Positions 27,712 to 35,948 of a stretch of 53,406 nt of DNA are shown here, in pieces. The stretch comes from Pedosphaera sp. GTDB lineage: Bacteria > Verrucomicrobiota > Verrucomicrobiia > Limisphaerales > UBA1096. Position numbers and translations under genes: made by a program. Numbering within the stretch: the stretch's first letter is position 1; each line of letters starts with the position of its first letter. Location: NCBI GenBank assembly GCA_022451065.1, contig JAKUOU010000025.1, positions 1 to 53,406 of the forward strand, read 5' to 3'. The notes beneath the pieces are model-generated. The model had not been told where the DNA came from. It ran no database searches and saw only the letters and a program-made list of their open reading frames with translations.

Positions 27712-30700
27712 CTACTTTACGACCATGACACCTTTCATGATGATCCAATGGCCGGGAAAGGTGCAGATGTAGGGGTAGTCGCCAGGCTCCATTGGCGCCG
27801 TGAAGCGTAGAGCTGTTGCGGAGAGCGGGGCGACCATTTGGGTGGCGTGAAGCACTTTTTTTGACTTGGGCACAAATTGGCCGCGCTGAGCTTCCTTGGG
27901 ATCCTTTGCCATTTCGTTGGCCGCCAGTCCAACCTCCTCGCTGGCACCCGGCATTATGATCACGATGTTGTGTGCCGTGGCGTCCGGGTTGGTGAAGTCT
28001 ATACGGACCGGTTGGCCGGCCAACACCTCGAACCGTGTGATGTCGTAAAGCATTCTTTCCTTCACCGCCGAGATTTTCACGACCTTCAAGTTTTTCTGTG
28101 TATCAAACTGCGCGTCTTTTGCGGAATAACGTTTATTGGGTGACATTTTTTGGCGCAGGTCGAATGCGGTCATGAACACGGCCAGTTCGGGATGTTCGGC
28201 GGTAAAGTCGGCATTGCCTTTCCACAATGGCTCGATCGTGCGCGAGCCAAGCGCGGTGCGGATGGCGTAGCTCAGGTGGCCGATGTTCGGATGCTTAATC
28301 GTGTCGAGCAAAGCGTCGAGTGCGGCGGGGGTGCCGACGTAGCTCGCAGCGATGGCGGCCTCCATGCGCACGAGGCCGCTAGGATCGTTGGCCAGCTTTC
28401 GGAGCAGTGCCGGGCCGTTGTCGAATTGGTCGTGCCAGTAGCGGAACTGGTGTGTCGCTGCGGCGCGAGCGCGGTGGTCGTCACACTCGAGCAACTCGCC
28501 GAGCAGTTGGGTGTTGGTGGCGTCGATGCCACGATAAGTCCATACGGCCTCGATCTGGTGGTGGCGATGGCGAGGGTCGGTTGGGTCGAGCTTGGCCACC
28601 CATGAGTCGATCGCGGCCTTGGCCATTGCCGGATCGCGCTCGCGCAGTTCACGCTTGGCCCAGTAGCGGTAGCGGTATTCGCGGCGCTTCAGGATGTCGA
28701 GCAGTTGGCCAATAGGCGCGCCGTCGATCTGCGGCATCTTCTGCGGCTTGGCTCCCTTGGGCATGATGCGGAAAATCCGGCCGCTTACACGGTCGCGCCG
28801 TTCGTCGCGTAATGAGTATTGGGCGTGGCCCTTGACCGGGTTGTACCAGTCGCAAACGTACATCGCGCCATCCGGCCCGTAGCGCAGATCGACCGGGATG
28901 AAGCTGAGGTTGCGTGAGAAAATGAGGTTGCTGACATACTCCTCGTCGTAACCAAACCCGGATTCGTGCCAGCGATGGAATTCGACGCGGTTGGTCGGCT
29001 TGTACCGTACCTTGACGAAGCCTCCCTGCATTTCCTCCGGCCAGTTGGGGAAATCAACAAACTCCTGGCCGCAGGTGCCGGAATAGGCCCGCAGGCCAAC
29101 CGGACGGGGATGCTGTGTAGGATAAGCCGGATCGAGCGAGTGGAAGGCCTGCGCGTAAATGGGGTAGCTTGCCATGTGCTGACCCCAGTCATCGAATGTC
29201 ACGCCCCACGGATTTGTGCTCTGGTGGGTGCCAAATGCGGTCAATCGGTGCTGCTTTGGCTCGAAGCGAAACCAGCCGCTGTTCTGCTGACGCACCGGGC
29301 CGTAAGGCGTCTCGACCTGGCTATGATGAAAAATCCCCTCGCGGAAAATCAGATCGCCGTCGGGCGTCCACGCGAAGTCATGCAGCGCGTGGTGCGAGTC
29401 TTCGCAGCCAAAACCGGTGAGTAGTTTTTCACGGGTGTCGGCTTTTCCGTCACCGTCAGTGTCCTTGATGAATATGAAATGCGGCTCCTCCGAGACATAC
29501 ACGCCGCCGTTACCCAACTCGAACGACAACGGGATTTGCAGGTCGTCGGCGAAGACGCTGGATTTGTCAGCACGCCCATCACCGTCGGTGTCCTCGATGA
29601 TGACGAGTTTGTCGTTGGGTTCGTTCCCGGGATAAACGTGCGGGTAGGTCGTCGAGCAGCTGACCCAAAGCCGGCCTTTGGCGTCCCAGCGCATTTGGAT
29701 TGGGCAGGCCAAGTCGGGGAACTCCTTTTCGGTGGCGAACAGGTTCACGTCAAACCGCGGATCGATTTCAAATGCTTCCAACTCGTCCTCTGGCGAGAGG
29801 AGTTGGTTCGCACCCCGGCTCTGCGTTGTCTGCGGCAGCGGCAGTATGTTCGAGTCGTCGATTTTCTTCGTCACCTGTTTGCCATTAGCCAAGTCCCAGA
29901 TGCGTTGGTCGCGGTTGGCTGTCATGAGGTCGAAGTTTCGCATCGCCGGCAGGAAGTCGAGATAGCCGTAGCTGCGGTTGCGTCCGCCGGTGTAATAAAA
30001 TGTGTTCACCGGCCGGAATCGGCGGAAGAACTGCTTGTTTTTCTCCAGCACCGCCGCACGGACCTCCTCGTTGAGAACCGGCATCTCAATGCCGAAGGCC
30101 GCCCTGAACACTGTCCGGGCAAACAGCCGGTAACCGTCGTCATTGAGGTGGCAGCCGTTGAACGTTAGGTCGTGCTGCGGTGGTGCCATCGCCTTATCGG
30201 TGACCGAATAAAGATCAACGAAACCGACCTGCTGCTTCGCTGCGATTTTGCGCATGGCGTCGGTGTAAAGTCGAAGGTTCGTATTGTTAACAGCGGCACT
30301 GACGCTTTCGGTGTTTTCGTTGGCGATCGGCGAGAGTAGCACGAGCTTCGGGCCGTTTTTGCCGTTGAACGCCTTGGACTTGGTCTCCGTGATGTAGTCG
30401 TTGAGGTTGTCCTGAAACTTGACCAAGCCGTCTGGTCCGGCGAACGACTCGTTGAAACCGTACGCTGCGAAGATAATGTCGGCCTTCACGAAAACGAGGT
30501 GCTGGTCGGTGTCGGCGAAGTTTGCGGGACGCGGTTGTAAGCCAAGCGCATCCGCCGACCAAGCGAGGTTGCGTACTGTCAGGTTGTGATTTGGGTGCGC
30601 CTGGTGCAGTAGCGTCTCGAGGTATCCAAAATCCTGCGAGCGGTCTAGCAGCGTGTTGCCGATGAAGGCAACGCTCATGCCCTGTTTGATTTTCAGCGGT

Positions 30701-31698
30701 AACTGGGTGTTTACAGGAGAGGTTACCGGAGGGCGAGGTGCCGTTTTCTCGAACAATGCGTACTGAGCCAACTCCGGACTTTTTGGCTCAGGTTTATTGC
30801 CGGTTTGCTCGTTGCGTGCATCGGTACCAGTCTCCGATTTTTTGCTCTTAGCCAAACGCGCCTTGAGCCTGGCTAAGGGAAGAATTTTTGTTTTTTTCGA
30901 CGGCACATTTTCACCTGCGGCCCAGCAAATTCCGTTGATGAAAAGCCGCATAAGGTTCCTGTCCTCGAAGCTATTCTTGTGTCCTAGTGTTGTGCAGAAC
31001 ACACGGCCGCCCCATTTGTTTTTCCAAGTCCAGGCGACATCCTGCGTCATGGTCGGCTTGATTTCGAATGTACCAAAGCGGTTGGTTTTTTTACCCGGCT
31101 TTTTGGATTTGCCAGTGCCGCGTAGCAATGGTTGTGCGCCTTGGGCAAGGTCGGCGAGGTATAATGTGCCAGCGGCGGCAATTGGCTTGGTCAGATTGAT
31201 ACCGGTGAGGATCGAGTGGCCTCCGGCGCCCTTGGCCAAGGTGACGGATGTGTCACCCTGTAGGTGTGCGAAATATTGGGTGCCAAGCGCGTCGTTGCCG
31301 AAGCCATTGTTCCATTTGGCCAAGCTGTTGTCTTTGGGGTAGTCGAATGCATGGGTGCTGGTCCGGAATCCCACGACCGGCTTGCCGGCCTCGAGGTAAA
31401 GCTGGATCAAACGAAACTGATCCGGTGGAAGAGTGAGAAAACGAGTGTAGAAAATTGCGACATCGGCCTCCTGCAATCGTTCAAGTCCGGCGATTCCTTT
31501 ACTGTTTTTTTCCGGATTGTAACTGGGGTTGAGCACAGAGGTCTTCCAGCCAAGCGCATCGAGTTGGCTGGCCAGAGCAGGCATTGTTTCGTGTGGACTA
31601 TAGTGGTGTGTGCCAACGACAAACAGTGCATGGGGTTTCGCTGCCTGTACTTGGGCAAGCGCGAGCAATGTCGCGAGAAACAAGCCTAAATTACGCAT
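27712..31698 (-). CDS. Secreted multidomain fusion: ThuA-like, SGNH-like, PVC propeller, HEAT, azurin-type cupredoxin
   Basis: A 1328-residue exported protein. Signal peptide MRNLGLFLATLLALAQVQA is followed by a ThuA-like (trehalose-utilisation/GATase-like) domain to about residue 275. After a Lys-rich linker comes an SGNH-hydrolase-like domain (about 335-570) in which the expected GDS nucleophile motif reads GNT (VAFIGNTLLDR), while the C-terminal GCHLNDDGYR block is kept. A beta-propeller of the PVC membrane-bound dehydrogenase type (TIGR02604) follows, with DTDGDGRADKSSVF and DTDGDGKADTREK loops, then HEAT-like repeats (YRYRYWAKRELRERDP onward). The end is a cupredoxin with ligands His in ATAHNIVIIMPG and Cys, His, Met in CTFPGHWIIM, the azurin-type order. 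The usual C-terminal cytochrome CxxCH of such proteins is absent. It is probably a sugar- or polyol-oxidising protein; the substrate is unknown. Confidence 0.85.
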   Translation of the reverse strand: MRNLGLFLATLLALAQVQAAKPHALFVVGTHHYSPHETMPALASQLDALGWKTSVLNPSYNPEKNSKGIAGLERLQEADVAIFYTRFLTLPPDQFRLIQLYLEAGKPVVGFRTSTHAFDYPKDNSLAKWNNGFGNDALGTQYFAHLQGDTSVTLAKGAGGHSILTGINLTKPIAAAGTLYLADLAQGAQPLLRGTGKSKKPGKKTNRFGTFEIKPTMTQDVAWTWKNKWGGRVFCTTLGHKNSFEDRNLMRLFINGICWAAGENVPSKKTKILPLARLKARLAKSKKSETGTDARNEQTGNKPEPKSPELAQYALFEKTAPRPPVTSPVNTQLPLKIKQGMSVAFIGNTLLDRSQDFGYLETLLHQAHPNHNLTVRNLAWSADALGLQPRPANFADTDQHLVFVKADIIFAAYGFNESFAGPDGLVKFQDNLNDYITETKSKAFNGKNGPKLVLLSPIANENTESVSAAVNNTNLRLYTDAMRKIAAKQQVGFVDLYSVTDKAMAPPQHDLTFNGCHLNDDGYRLFARTVFRAAFGIEMPVLNEEVRAAVLEKNKQFFRRFRPVNTFYYTGGRNRSYGYLDFLPAMRNFDLMTANRDQRIWDLANGKQVTKKIDDSNILPLPQTTQSRGANQLLSPEDELEAFEIDPRFDVNLFATEKEFPDLACPIQMRWDAKGRLWVSCSTTYPHVYPGNEPNDKLVIIEDTDGDGRADKSSVFADDLQIPLSFELGNGGVYVSEEPHFIFIKDTDGDGKADTREKLLTGFGCEDSHHALHDFAWTPDGDLIFREGIFHHSQVETPYGPVRQQNSGWFRFEPKQHRLTAFGTHQSTNPWGVTFDDWGQHMASYPIYAQAFHSLDPAYPTQHPRPVGLRAYSGTCGQEFVDFPNWPEEMQGGFVKVRYKPTNRVEFHRWHESGFGYDEEYVSNLIFSRNLSFIPVDLRYGPDGAMYVCDWYNPVKGHAQYSLRDERRDRVSGRIFRIMPKGAKPQKMPQIDGAPIGQLLDILKRREYRYRYWAKRELRERDPAMAKAAIDSWVAKLDPTDPRHRHHQIEAVWTYRGIDATNTQLLGELLECDDHRARAAATHQFRYWHDQFDNGPALLRKLANDPSGLVRMEAAIAASYVGTPAALDALLDTIKHPNIGHLSYAIRTALGSRTIEPLWKGNADFTAEHPELAVFMTAFDLRQKMSPNKRYSAKDAQFDTQKNLKVVKISAVKERMLYDITRFEVLAGQPVRIDFTNPDATAHNIVIIMPGASEEVGLAANEMAKDPKEAQRGQFVPKSKKVLHATQMVAPLSATALRFTAPMEPGDYPYICTFPGHWIIMKGVMVVK

Positions 31699-31868
31699 GA
31701 TTTAAGGCCGGAGATAAAACACGTAAAGAAGCAGTTCGTCGAGCGTTTGCTTCTGCGGAGTGGGTAGAACGAGGTCGGACAAATAGTTCTGCTAGATTTA
31801 TTTTGAGCTATTTTGGCATGTACAGGCTGGATTTAGTTTGGGACTATTCGCGCGGTTGCTTGAAAAAA

Positions 31869-32123
31869 ATGACAACAATTAGACATAGCTTATTGGTGGC
31901 GGTAGTGGCAGGGATGCTTGTTAGCGGTTGTGCCACGGATACGGGAAGAAAATCAGCCGTGGGAGCCGGAATCGGTGCAGCAGTTGGTGCCATCATCGGC
32001 AACCAGAGCGGCGAAGCTGGAAAGGGAGCCTTGCTTGGGGCTGGTGTTGGGGGGCTTGTTGGTGCCGGTGTCGGCAAGGCCAAAGAAGCCAAGGAAAGGG
32101 AAGCCACCAAGCCGAAGGAGTAG
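31869..32123 (+). CDS. Glycine-zipper lipoprotein
   Basis: An 84-residue lipoprotein starting at ATG 31869 (an earlier ATG at 31803 is too far upstream to give a signal peptide). The lipobox LVSGC places the lipidated cysteine after a short hydrophobic signal. A glycine-zipper region follows: GAGIGAAVGAIIGN and GALLGAGVGGLVGAGVG, typical of small outer-membrane lipoproteins of the OsmB/YMGG type that insert a helical hairpin into a membrane. The C-terminal tail is charged (KAKEAKEREATKPKE). It is divergent from the ThuA fusion and is followed by a terminator. Confidence 0.88.
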   Translation: MTTIRHSLLVAVVAGMLVSGCATDTGRKSAVGAGIGAAVGAIIGNQSGEAGKGALLGAGVGGLVGAGVGKAKEAKEREATKPKE

Positions 32124-32147
32124 CCCTTTAGGTGAGTTGAATTTCTG

Positions 32148-32175
32148 GGAGAGCCGGTTTCGGCTCTCCTTTTTT
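32148..32175 (+). terminator. Strong Rho-independent terminator after the glycine-zipper lipoprotein
   Basis: GGAGAGCC (32148-32155) pairs perfectly with GGCTCTCC (32162-32169) around GGTTTC, then a T-run to 32175. It ends only 9 nt before the next start codon (32185). Confidence 0.9.
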
Positions 32176-32184
32176 CTGGTATCC

Positions 32185-33066
32185 ATGAAGGCACTGTTCG
32201 TTCACGCGCACTTTGACGATTATGAGTTTTCCACTGCCGGCACATTTGAAATGTGGCGGCGGCAACTGGGCGACGACTTTCGTGCCCGATTGATCATCTG
32301 CACCGATGGAGCGGCGGGACATCACCGGATGTCACGGGAGGAGACAGCACGGGTTCGATTGGCCGAGCAGTTGGAATCGGCGAAGCTGGCCCAGTGCGAA
32401 ATCGAGCCGCTGCTTTTGCCCAACGGCAAGGCGCCGCGTGAGGCCTGCCTGCAGGTTGACAGTGATTTGCTGGCGGCGCTTTGGAAGGCCATAAGGGATT
32501 TCGAGCCGGATTATCTGTTCGTCCCGCCGGTGCCGTCCGACTCCCTCGCCGGGCTGCACGTTGACCACGTCGCCGTGGCGGAGGCGGTTCGCAAGGTGGC
32601 CTACATGATCAATGTGCCGCATGCCTTTACGCCAGAATATCCATCCGACGAGCCCAAGCCCAAGTCGTGCAAGGTGCCGGTCATCCTCACCGCCTACGAC
32701 GGATACATGTTCGGGGCTAATTCATACGATCTAGCGGTGGATGTCAGCGCGGCGTTCGACCTGATGGTGGATATGACATGGTGCCACCAGTCGCAAGTGA
32801 CCGAGTGGTTGCCGTGGGTGGGCAGGCATGACATGGACGTGCCGAAGTCGAAGGATGAATGGCGGGTCACGCTCGAGCATCGCTATACCAAGCGTAATCG
32901 CGAGCTTGGCCTCGATGGCCAGCCGATGGTGGAGGTTTTTGGAGTTACCGCCTGGGGCGAAATCCCCACGCTTGATCAGATGAAAGCCGATCTGCCCAAC
33001 CTCATCACGCCGGCCGAAACCGAGGTCCGTTTGGCCAAGCGCCTGGCCCAGTGGCGCGGCGAATGA
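32185..33066 (+). CDS. PIG-L family deacetylase (LmbE-like)
   Basis: A 293-residue protein of the PIG-L/LmbE zinc-dependent N-acetylglucosaminyl-type deacetylases. Zinc-binding motif AHFDDYE (residues 8-14, equivalent to AHPDDE) and the second motif HVDH (residues 125-128) are both present, with ICTDGAAGHH between. ATG 32185 must be the start because AHFDD sits right at the N-terminus, yet there is no Shine-Dalgarno sequence: the preceding bases are the T-run of the upstream terminator. No signal peptide. In PVC bacteria such enzymes are annotated for bacillithiol-like or sugar deacetylation, but the substrate cannot be inferred here. The gene ends 70 nt before the UspA gene. Confidence 0.88.
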   Translation: MKALFVHAHFDDYEFSTAGTFEMWRRQLGDDFRARLIICTDGAAGHHRMSREETARVRLAEQLESAKLAQCEIEPLLLPNGKAPREACLQVDSDLLAALWKAIRDFEPDYLFVPPVPSDSLAGLHVDHVAVAEAVRKVAYMINVPHAFTPEYPSDEPKPKSCKVPVILTAYDGYMFGANSYDLAVDVSAAFDLMVDMTWCHQSQVTEWLPWVGRHDMDVPKSKDEWRVTLEHRYTKRNRELGLDGQPMVEVFGVTAWGEIPTLDQMKADLPNLITPAETEVRLAKRLAQWRGE

Positions 33067-33136
33067 CGTTAGCCAAGCGGGAGATTGCGGTATTCTGGCT
33101 TGAGGGTTTTATCACGTATTTTATTCTGCCGGTTGC

Positions 33137-33997
33137 ATGTCAACGCTAGATCGTTTCGAGAGTGTCTTTAACGCCGCGGCCCGGGAGGTGTTCGCGCAGC
33201 AGCCGATCGAGATCGGTAGGGTGTTGATCGTGCACGACTTGGCCAAGGCGTTGCAGGACGATTTTCTCTATATCGCCAAGGGCTTTCTTTCTGTGTTGGA
33301 GGCAAGGGACAAGCCGGAGTGGGAGTTGTTCGGTGGTGACAAACCGTTCTCGGTTCGGGAGGTGTTGAATGCGGTGGAGCAGTCCAAGCCGGATCTTGTG
33401 GTGACTTATCGCCATTTGCATAGCTCTGTCAGGGAGTGGCCACACAGCCTGGGCGAGCATGTGGATGTGCTGACGCAGGCGACCTCGACGCCGGTGCTGG
33501 TTCTACCTCATCCAGGGAGAAAGGATTTGCCTGGGCACGCGCTCGAGAACACCGACCGAGTCATGGCGGTGACGGATCACCTGGCCGGGGATCATCGCCT
33601 GGTCAGCCACGCGGCGCACTTTACGAAGGACGGCGGGACGCTGTACCTCGCGCACGTCGAGGACGACACTGTGTTTGAGCGCTACATTGCGGCGATCGGA
33701 AAAATCCCGGATCTGGACACCGACATCGCACGCGAGGAGATCAGGGCACGACTGATGGAGGATCCAACCGAGTATATTGAGTCGTGTCGTACCGGCCTGG
33801 CCAGGGGAAAGCAAACCCTCACCGTGGAGAGCCAGGTAAAGCTAGGGCATAAGCTCGCCGATTATCGGAGCCTAGTTGAGGAGAGCAAAATTGATCTGCT
33901 GGTCATGTACACCAAGGACGAGGAACAGTTGGCAATGCACGGGATTGCATATCCGCTAGCGGTTGAGTTACGAGCGACGCCGCTGCTGATGTTGTAG
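33137..33997 (+). CDS. Universal stress protein (UspA family), tandem-domain length
   Basis: A 286-residue cytoplasmic protein, twice the length of a single Usp domain, so probably two tandem domains. The first half has RVLIVHDLAKAL and VVTYRHLHSSVRE; the second half begins TDRVMAVTDHLAGDH and ends AYPLAVELRATPLLML, the position where Usp proteins carry a GS(x)9G(S/T) nucleotide motif; here that motif is not evident. The stop codon overlaps the strong Shine-Dalgarno (GGAGGAG) of the transporter gene 11 nt downstream, so the two are coupled; Usp domains are often regulatory partners of ion transporters. Confidence 0.8.
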   Translation: MSTLDRFESVFNAAAREVFAQQPIEIGRVLIVHDLAKALQDDFLYIAKGFLSVLEARDKPEWELFGGDKPFSVREVLNAVEQSKPDLVVTYRHLHSSVREWPHSLGEHVDVLTQATSTPVLVLPHPGRKDLPGHALENTDRVMAVTDHLAGDHRLVSHAAHFTKDGGTLYLAHVEDDTVFERYIAAIGKIPDLDTDIAREEIRARLMEDPTEYIESCRTGLARGKQTLTVESQVKLGHKLADYRSLVEESKIDLLVMYTKDEEQLAMHGIAYPLAVELRATPLLML

Positions 33998-34008
33998 GAG
34001 GAGTCGGT

Positions 34009-35424
34009 ATGGATTTAATGATGTTCGCTGCTGCAGGTCACACCATCACAGAGGTGGCGCCTTGGATAACTTACCTTTTCACCGGGCTGCTGTTGGCGAT
34101 GGTGCTGTGTCTTGCGCTGGAGGAAAAGATTCACGCCAAGAAATCAGTGATCGTCGGCGTGACGGCGGTCGTTGCGCTGTTGCTGGGTGCGTTCACCGGT
34201 ATTATGCCATTCGGTGCGGTGCATTTGCCGAATGGCCACGAGATCAGGCTGCCGGTATTCATCCCGGGGATTGAGTGGGGAGTGATCACGATCATTCTCG
34301 GTTCGAGTTTGTTCGTCGATGTGACAAGCAAGTCGGGGTTATTCACCTATATCGCGATTCGGCTGACAAAAGCGTCGAGGGGTGATCCAAGGCGACTGCT
34401 TTGGTTTTACGGCGTGATGACGGTGGTGTTCAGTGCCGTGCTCAACAATGTGACTGCAATGATCATCGTCGGCTCTTTGAGTGCCGTGTCGTTGGGCAAG
34501 CTTGGCCAGCGCGATAAGTTGCTTGGCTTTTTACTGGTTGAGGGGTTGCTGACAAACATTGGCGGATTACTCACGCTGATTTCCTCCGTACCAAACATTA
34601 TTGTCGGTACAACGGCCGGGATTGGATTCGTGACGTTTTTCATCAAGGCAGCACCTTATGTCGTCGTGGCCACGGCGGCGACAATCGTGATGGGAGGGAA
34701 AGTCTTCGGCATCGAGCCGCTGAAAACAGACGAGGAACGGGCCACCGCGCTTGGCCAAGTTTCAAGTTTCGACGAGCGTGACGGCATCGAGAGCATGGGC
34801 TTCTTTTGGTTTGGCGTGGCGATGTTGGTGCTGTTCATCTGCTTCATTGCCACCGCGTCGTTCGACGGCTGGCCGATCGGCAAGCTGGGGATGGGGTTCG
34901 TAGCGATGATGTTTGCCGTGATCATGCTCTGTAAATTCAAGTCAAGCGTGGGTAAGTTTTACAGCGGCGTCGACTGGGATCTGCTGTTTTTTTTCGTGTA
35001 CCTGTTTGTCGCCATCTACGCGATGGAACAGGCCAAGGTGCTGGATTTGATTGGCGAGGGCATTGAGCCAATTATCAGTATGGGTCCCAAATTGGGTGGC
35101 GGCCTGCTGTTGGTTTCATCCGCCTTTGCCAGCAGCGTGACCGATAACATCCCGCTCGCCGCGGTGCTCTCGAACATCCTCAATTCGATGGGCATCGCCG
35201 ATGACTCCGGAATGTGGTGGTCGGTGATTTTTGGTGCGAACCTCGGAGGGAATCTGACGCCGATAGGCTCCGCCTCGACGCTTGTGGCGGTGACCATCAT
35301 GCACAAGCACGACCTGCGAATCTCGTTTATGGGCTTCGTCAAAAAAGCCTTGCCGTTCGCGGTGCTTCATATCGCCCTAGCCACGCTTTACGTCCTGTTC
35401 GTGCTAAGGCACCTGCCGGGCTGA
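34009..35424 (+). CDS. ArsB/NhaD/CitMHS-type ion transporter (IT superfamily)
   Basis: A 471-residue inner-membrane protein with about twelve hydrophobic segments. Matches to the ion-transporter (ArsB/NhaD/P-protein) type are the first repeat NNVTAMIIVGSL with TNIGGLLTLISSVPN, and the second repeat SVTDNIPLAAVL with GANLGGNLTPIGSAST, the paired Asn/Gly-rich re-entrant loops that form the substrate site. Candidate ions are sodium, arsenite or a carboxylate; NhaD-like Na+/H+ exchange is my best guess, not a firm assignment. A very good Shine-Dalgarno (GGAGGAG, 7 nt) starts translation at 34009. It overlaps nothing downstream; a convergent gene ends 6 nt away. Confidence 0.85.
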   Translation: MDLMMFAAAGHTITEVAPWITYLFTGLLLAMVLCLALEEKIHAKKSVIVGVTAVVALLLGAFTGIMPFGAVHLPNGHEIRLPVFIPGIEWGVITIILGSSLFVDVTSKSGLFTYIAIRLTKASRGDPRRLLWFYGVMTVVFSAVLNNVTAMIIVGSLSAVSLGKLGQRDKLLGFLLVEGLLTNIGGLLTLISSVPNIIVGTTAGIGFVTFFIKAAPYVVVATAATIVMGGKVFGIEPLKTDEERATALGQVSSFDERDGIESMGFFWFGVAMLVLFICFIATASFDGWPIGKLGMGFVAMMFAVIMLCKFKSSVGKFYSGVDWDLLFFFVYLFVAIYAMEQAKVLDLIGEGIEPIISMGPKLGGGLLLVSSAFASSVTDNIPLAAVLSNILNSMGIADDSGMWWSVIFGANLGGNLTPIGSASTLVAVTIMHKHDLRISFMGFVKKALPFAVLHIALATLYVLFVLRHLPG

Positions 35425-35429
35425 GCCGG

Positions 35430-35948
35430 TTATTTTCCGGTATTGCGGGCGACTTGGAAGATGCCGAACAGCAGCAGGATGGCTCCGACTGGCAGGAGGA
35501 CGATGCCCAGCCCTGGCTCGGAGCCATGGGTGATCAGACCGCCTAGGATGAAGCCGCCAGGAACGAGCAGGGTGGCGGCGGCTAGGCAGCGGGAGGCCAG
35601 GGTGCGGGCGATGGCGGGTAGACTTAGCCGGGCCAGCGATGCGGCGAAAGCGATGTTGAGTACCGACAAGAGTGTGCCGTGTGCATGGCCAAGTCGGAGC
35701 ATCAGCCGGTGGGTCTCGTTGTCGCCGACGTCCATGTACCAACCGACTCGGAACGCGAGCATTCCTTCAAGCGTAATGCCAAGGCATACGAAGACGAACA
35801 ACGACCACCAGCCAAGCTTGAAGTGACGCCGTTCTTCAGGCGTGGTGCTGTTGTTGGTGGCGGGTGGTGCCGGGTTGGCCGGGCCGGTCCTGGCCAGTTG
35901 GGCGGCTTGGTCGCCACGCTCGCGTCGGGTTGATTTTTGCTTGCTCAT
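35430..35948 (-). CDS. Small four-TM membrane protein of unknown function
   Basis: A 172-residue protein: a charged, proline-rich N-terminal 45 residues, then about four membrane segments (LFVFVCLGITLEGMLAF, a second near LLSVLNIAFAASLA, CLAAATLLVPGGFILGGLI and GIVLLPVGAILLLFGIFQVA). A histidine-rich loop THRLMLRLGHAHGTLLS between the first and second segments could bind haem or metal. I do not recognise the family. The start overlaps the octaheme cytochrome stop by ATGA, so it may be a membrane partner or quinol/electron-exit protein for that cytochrome; this is inference from coupling only. Confidence 0.75.
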   Translation of the reverse strand: MSKQKSTRRERGDQAAQLARTGPANPAPPATNNSTTPEERRHFKLGWWSLFVFVCLGITLEGMLAFRVGWYMDVGDNETHRLMLRLGHAHGTLLSVLNIAFAASLARLSLPAIARTLASRCLAAATLLVPGGFILGGLITHGSEPGLGIVLLPVGAILLLFGIFQVARNTGK

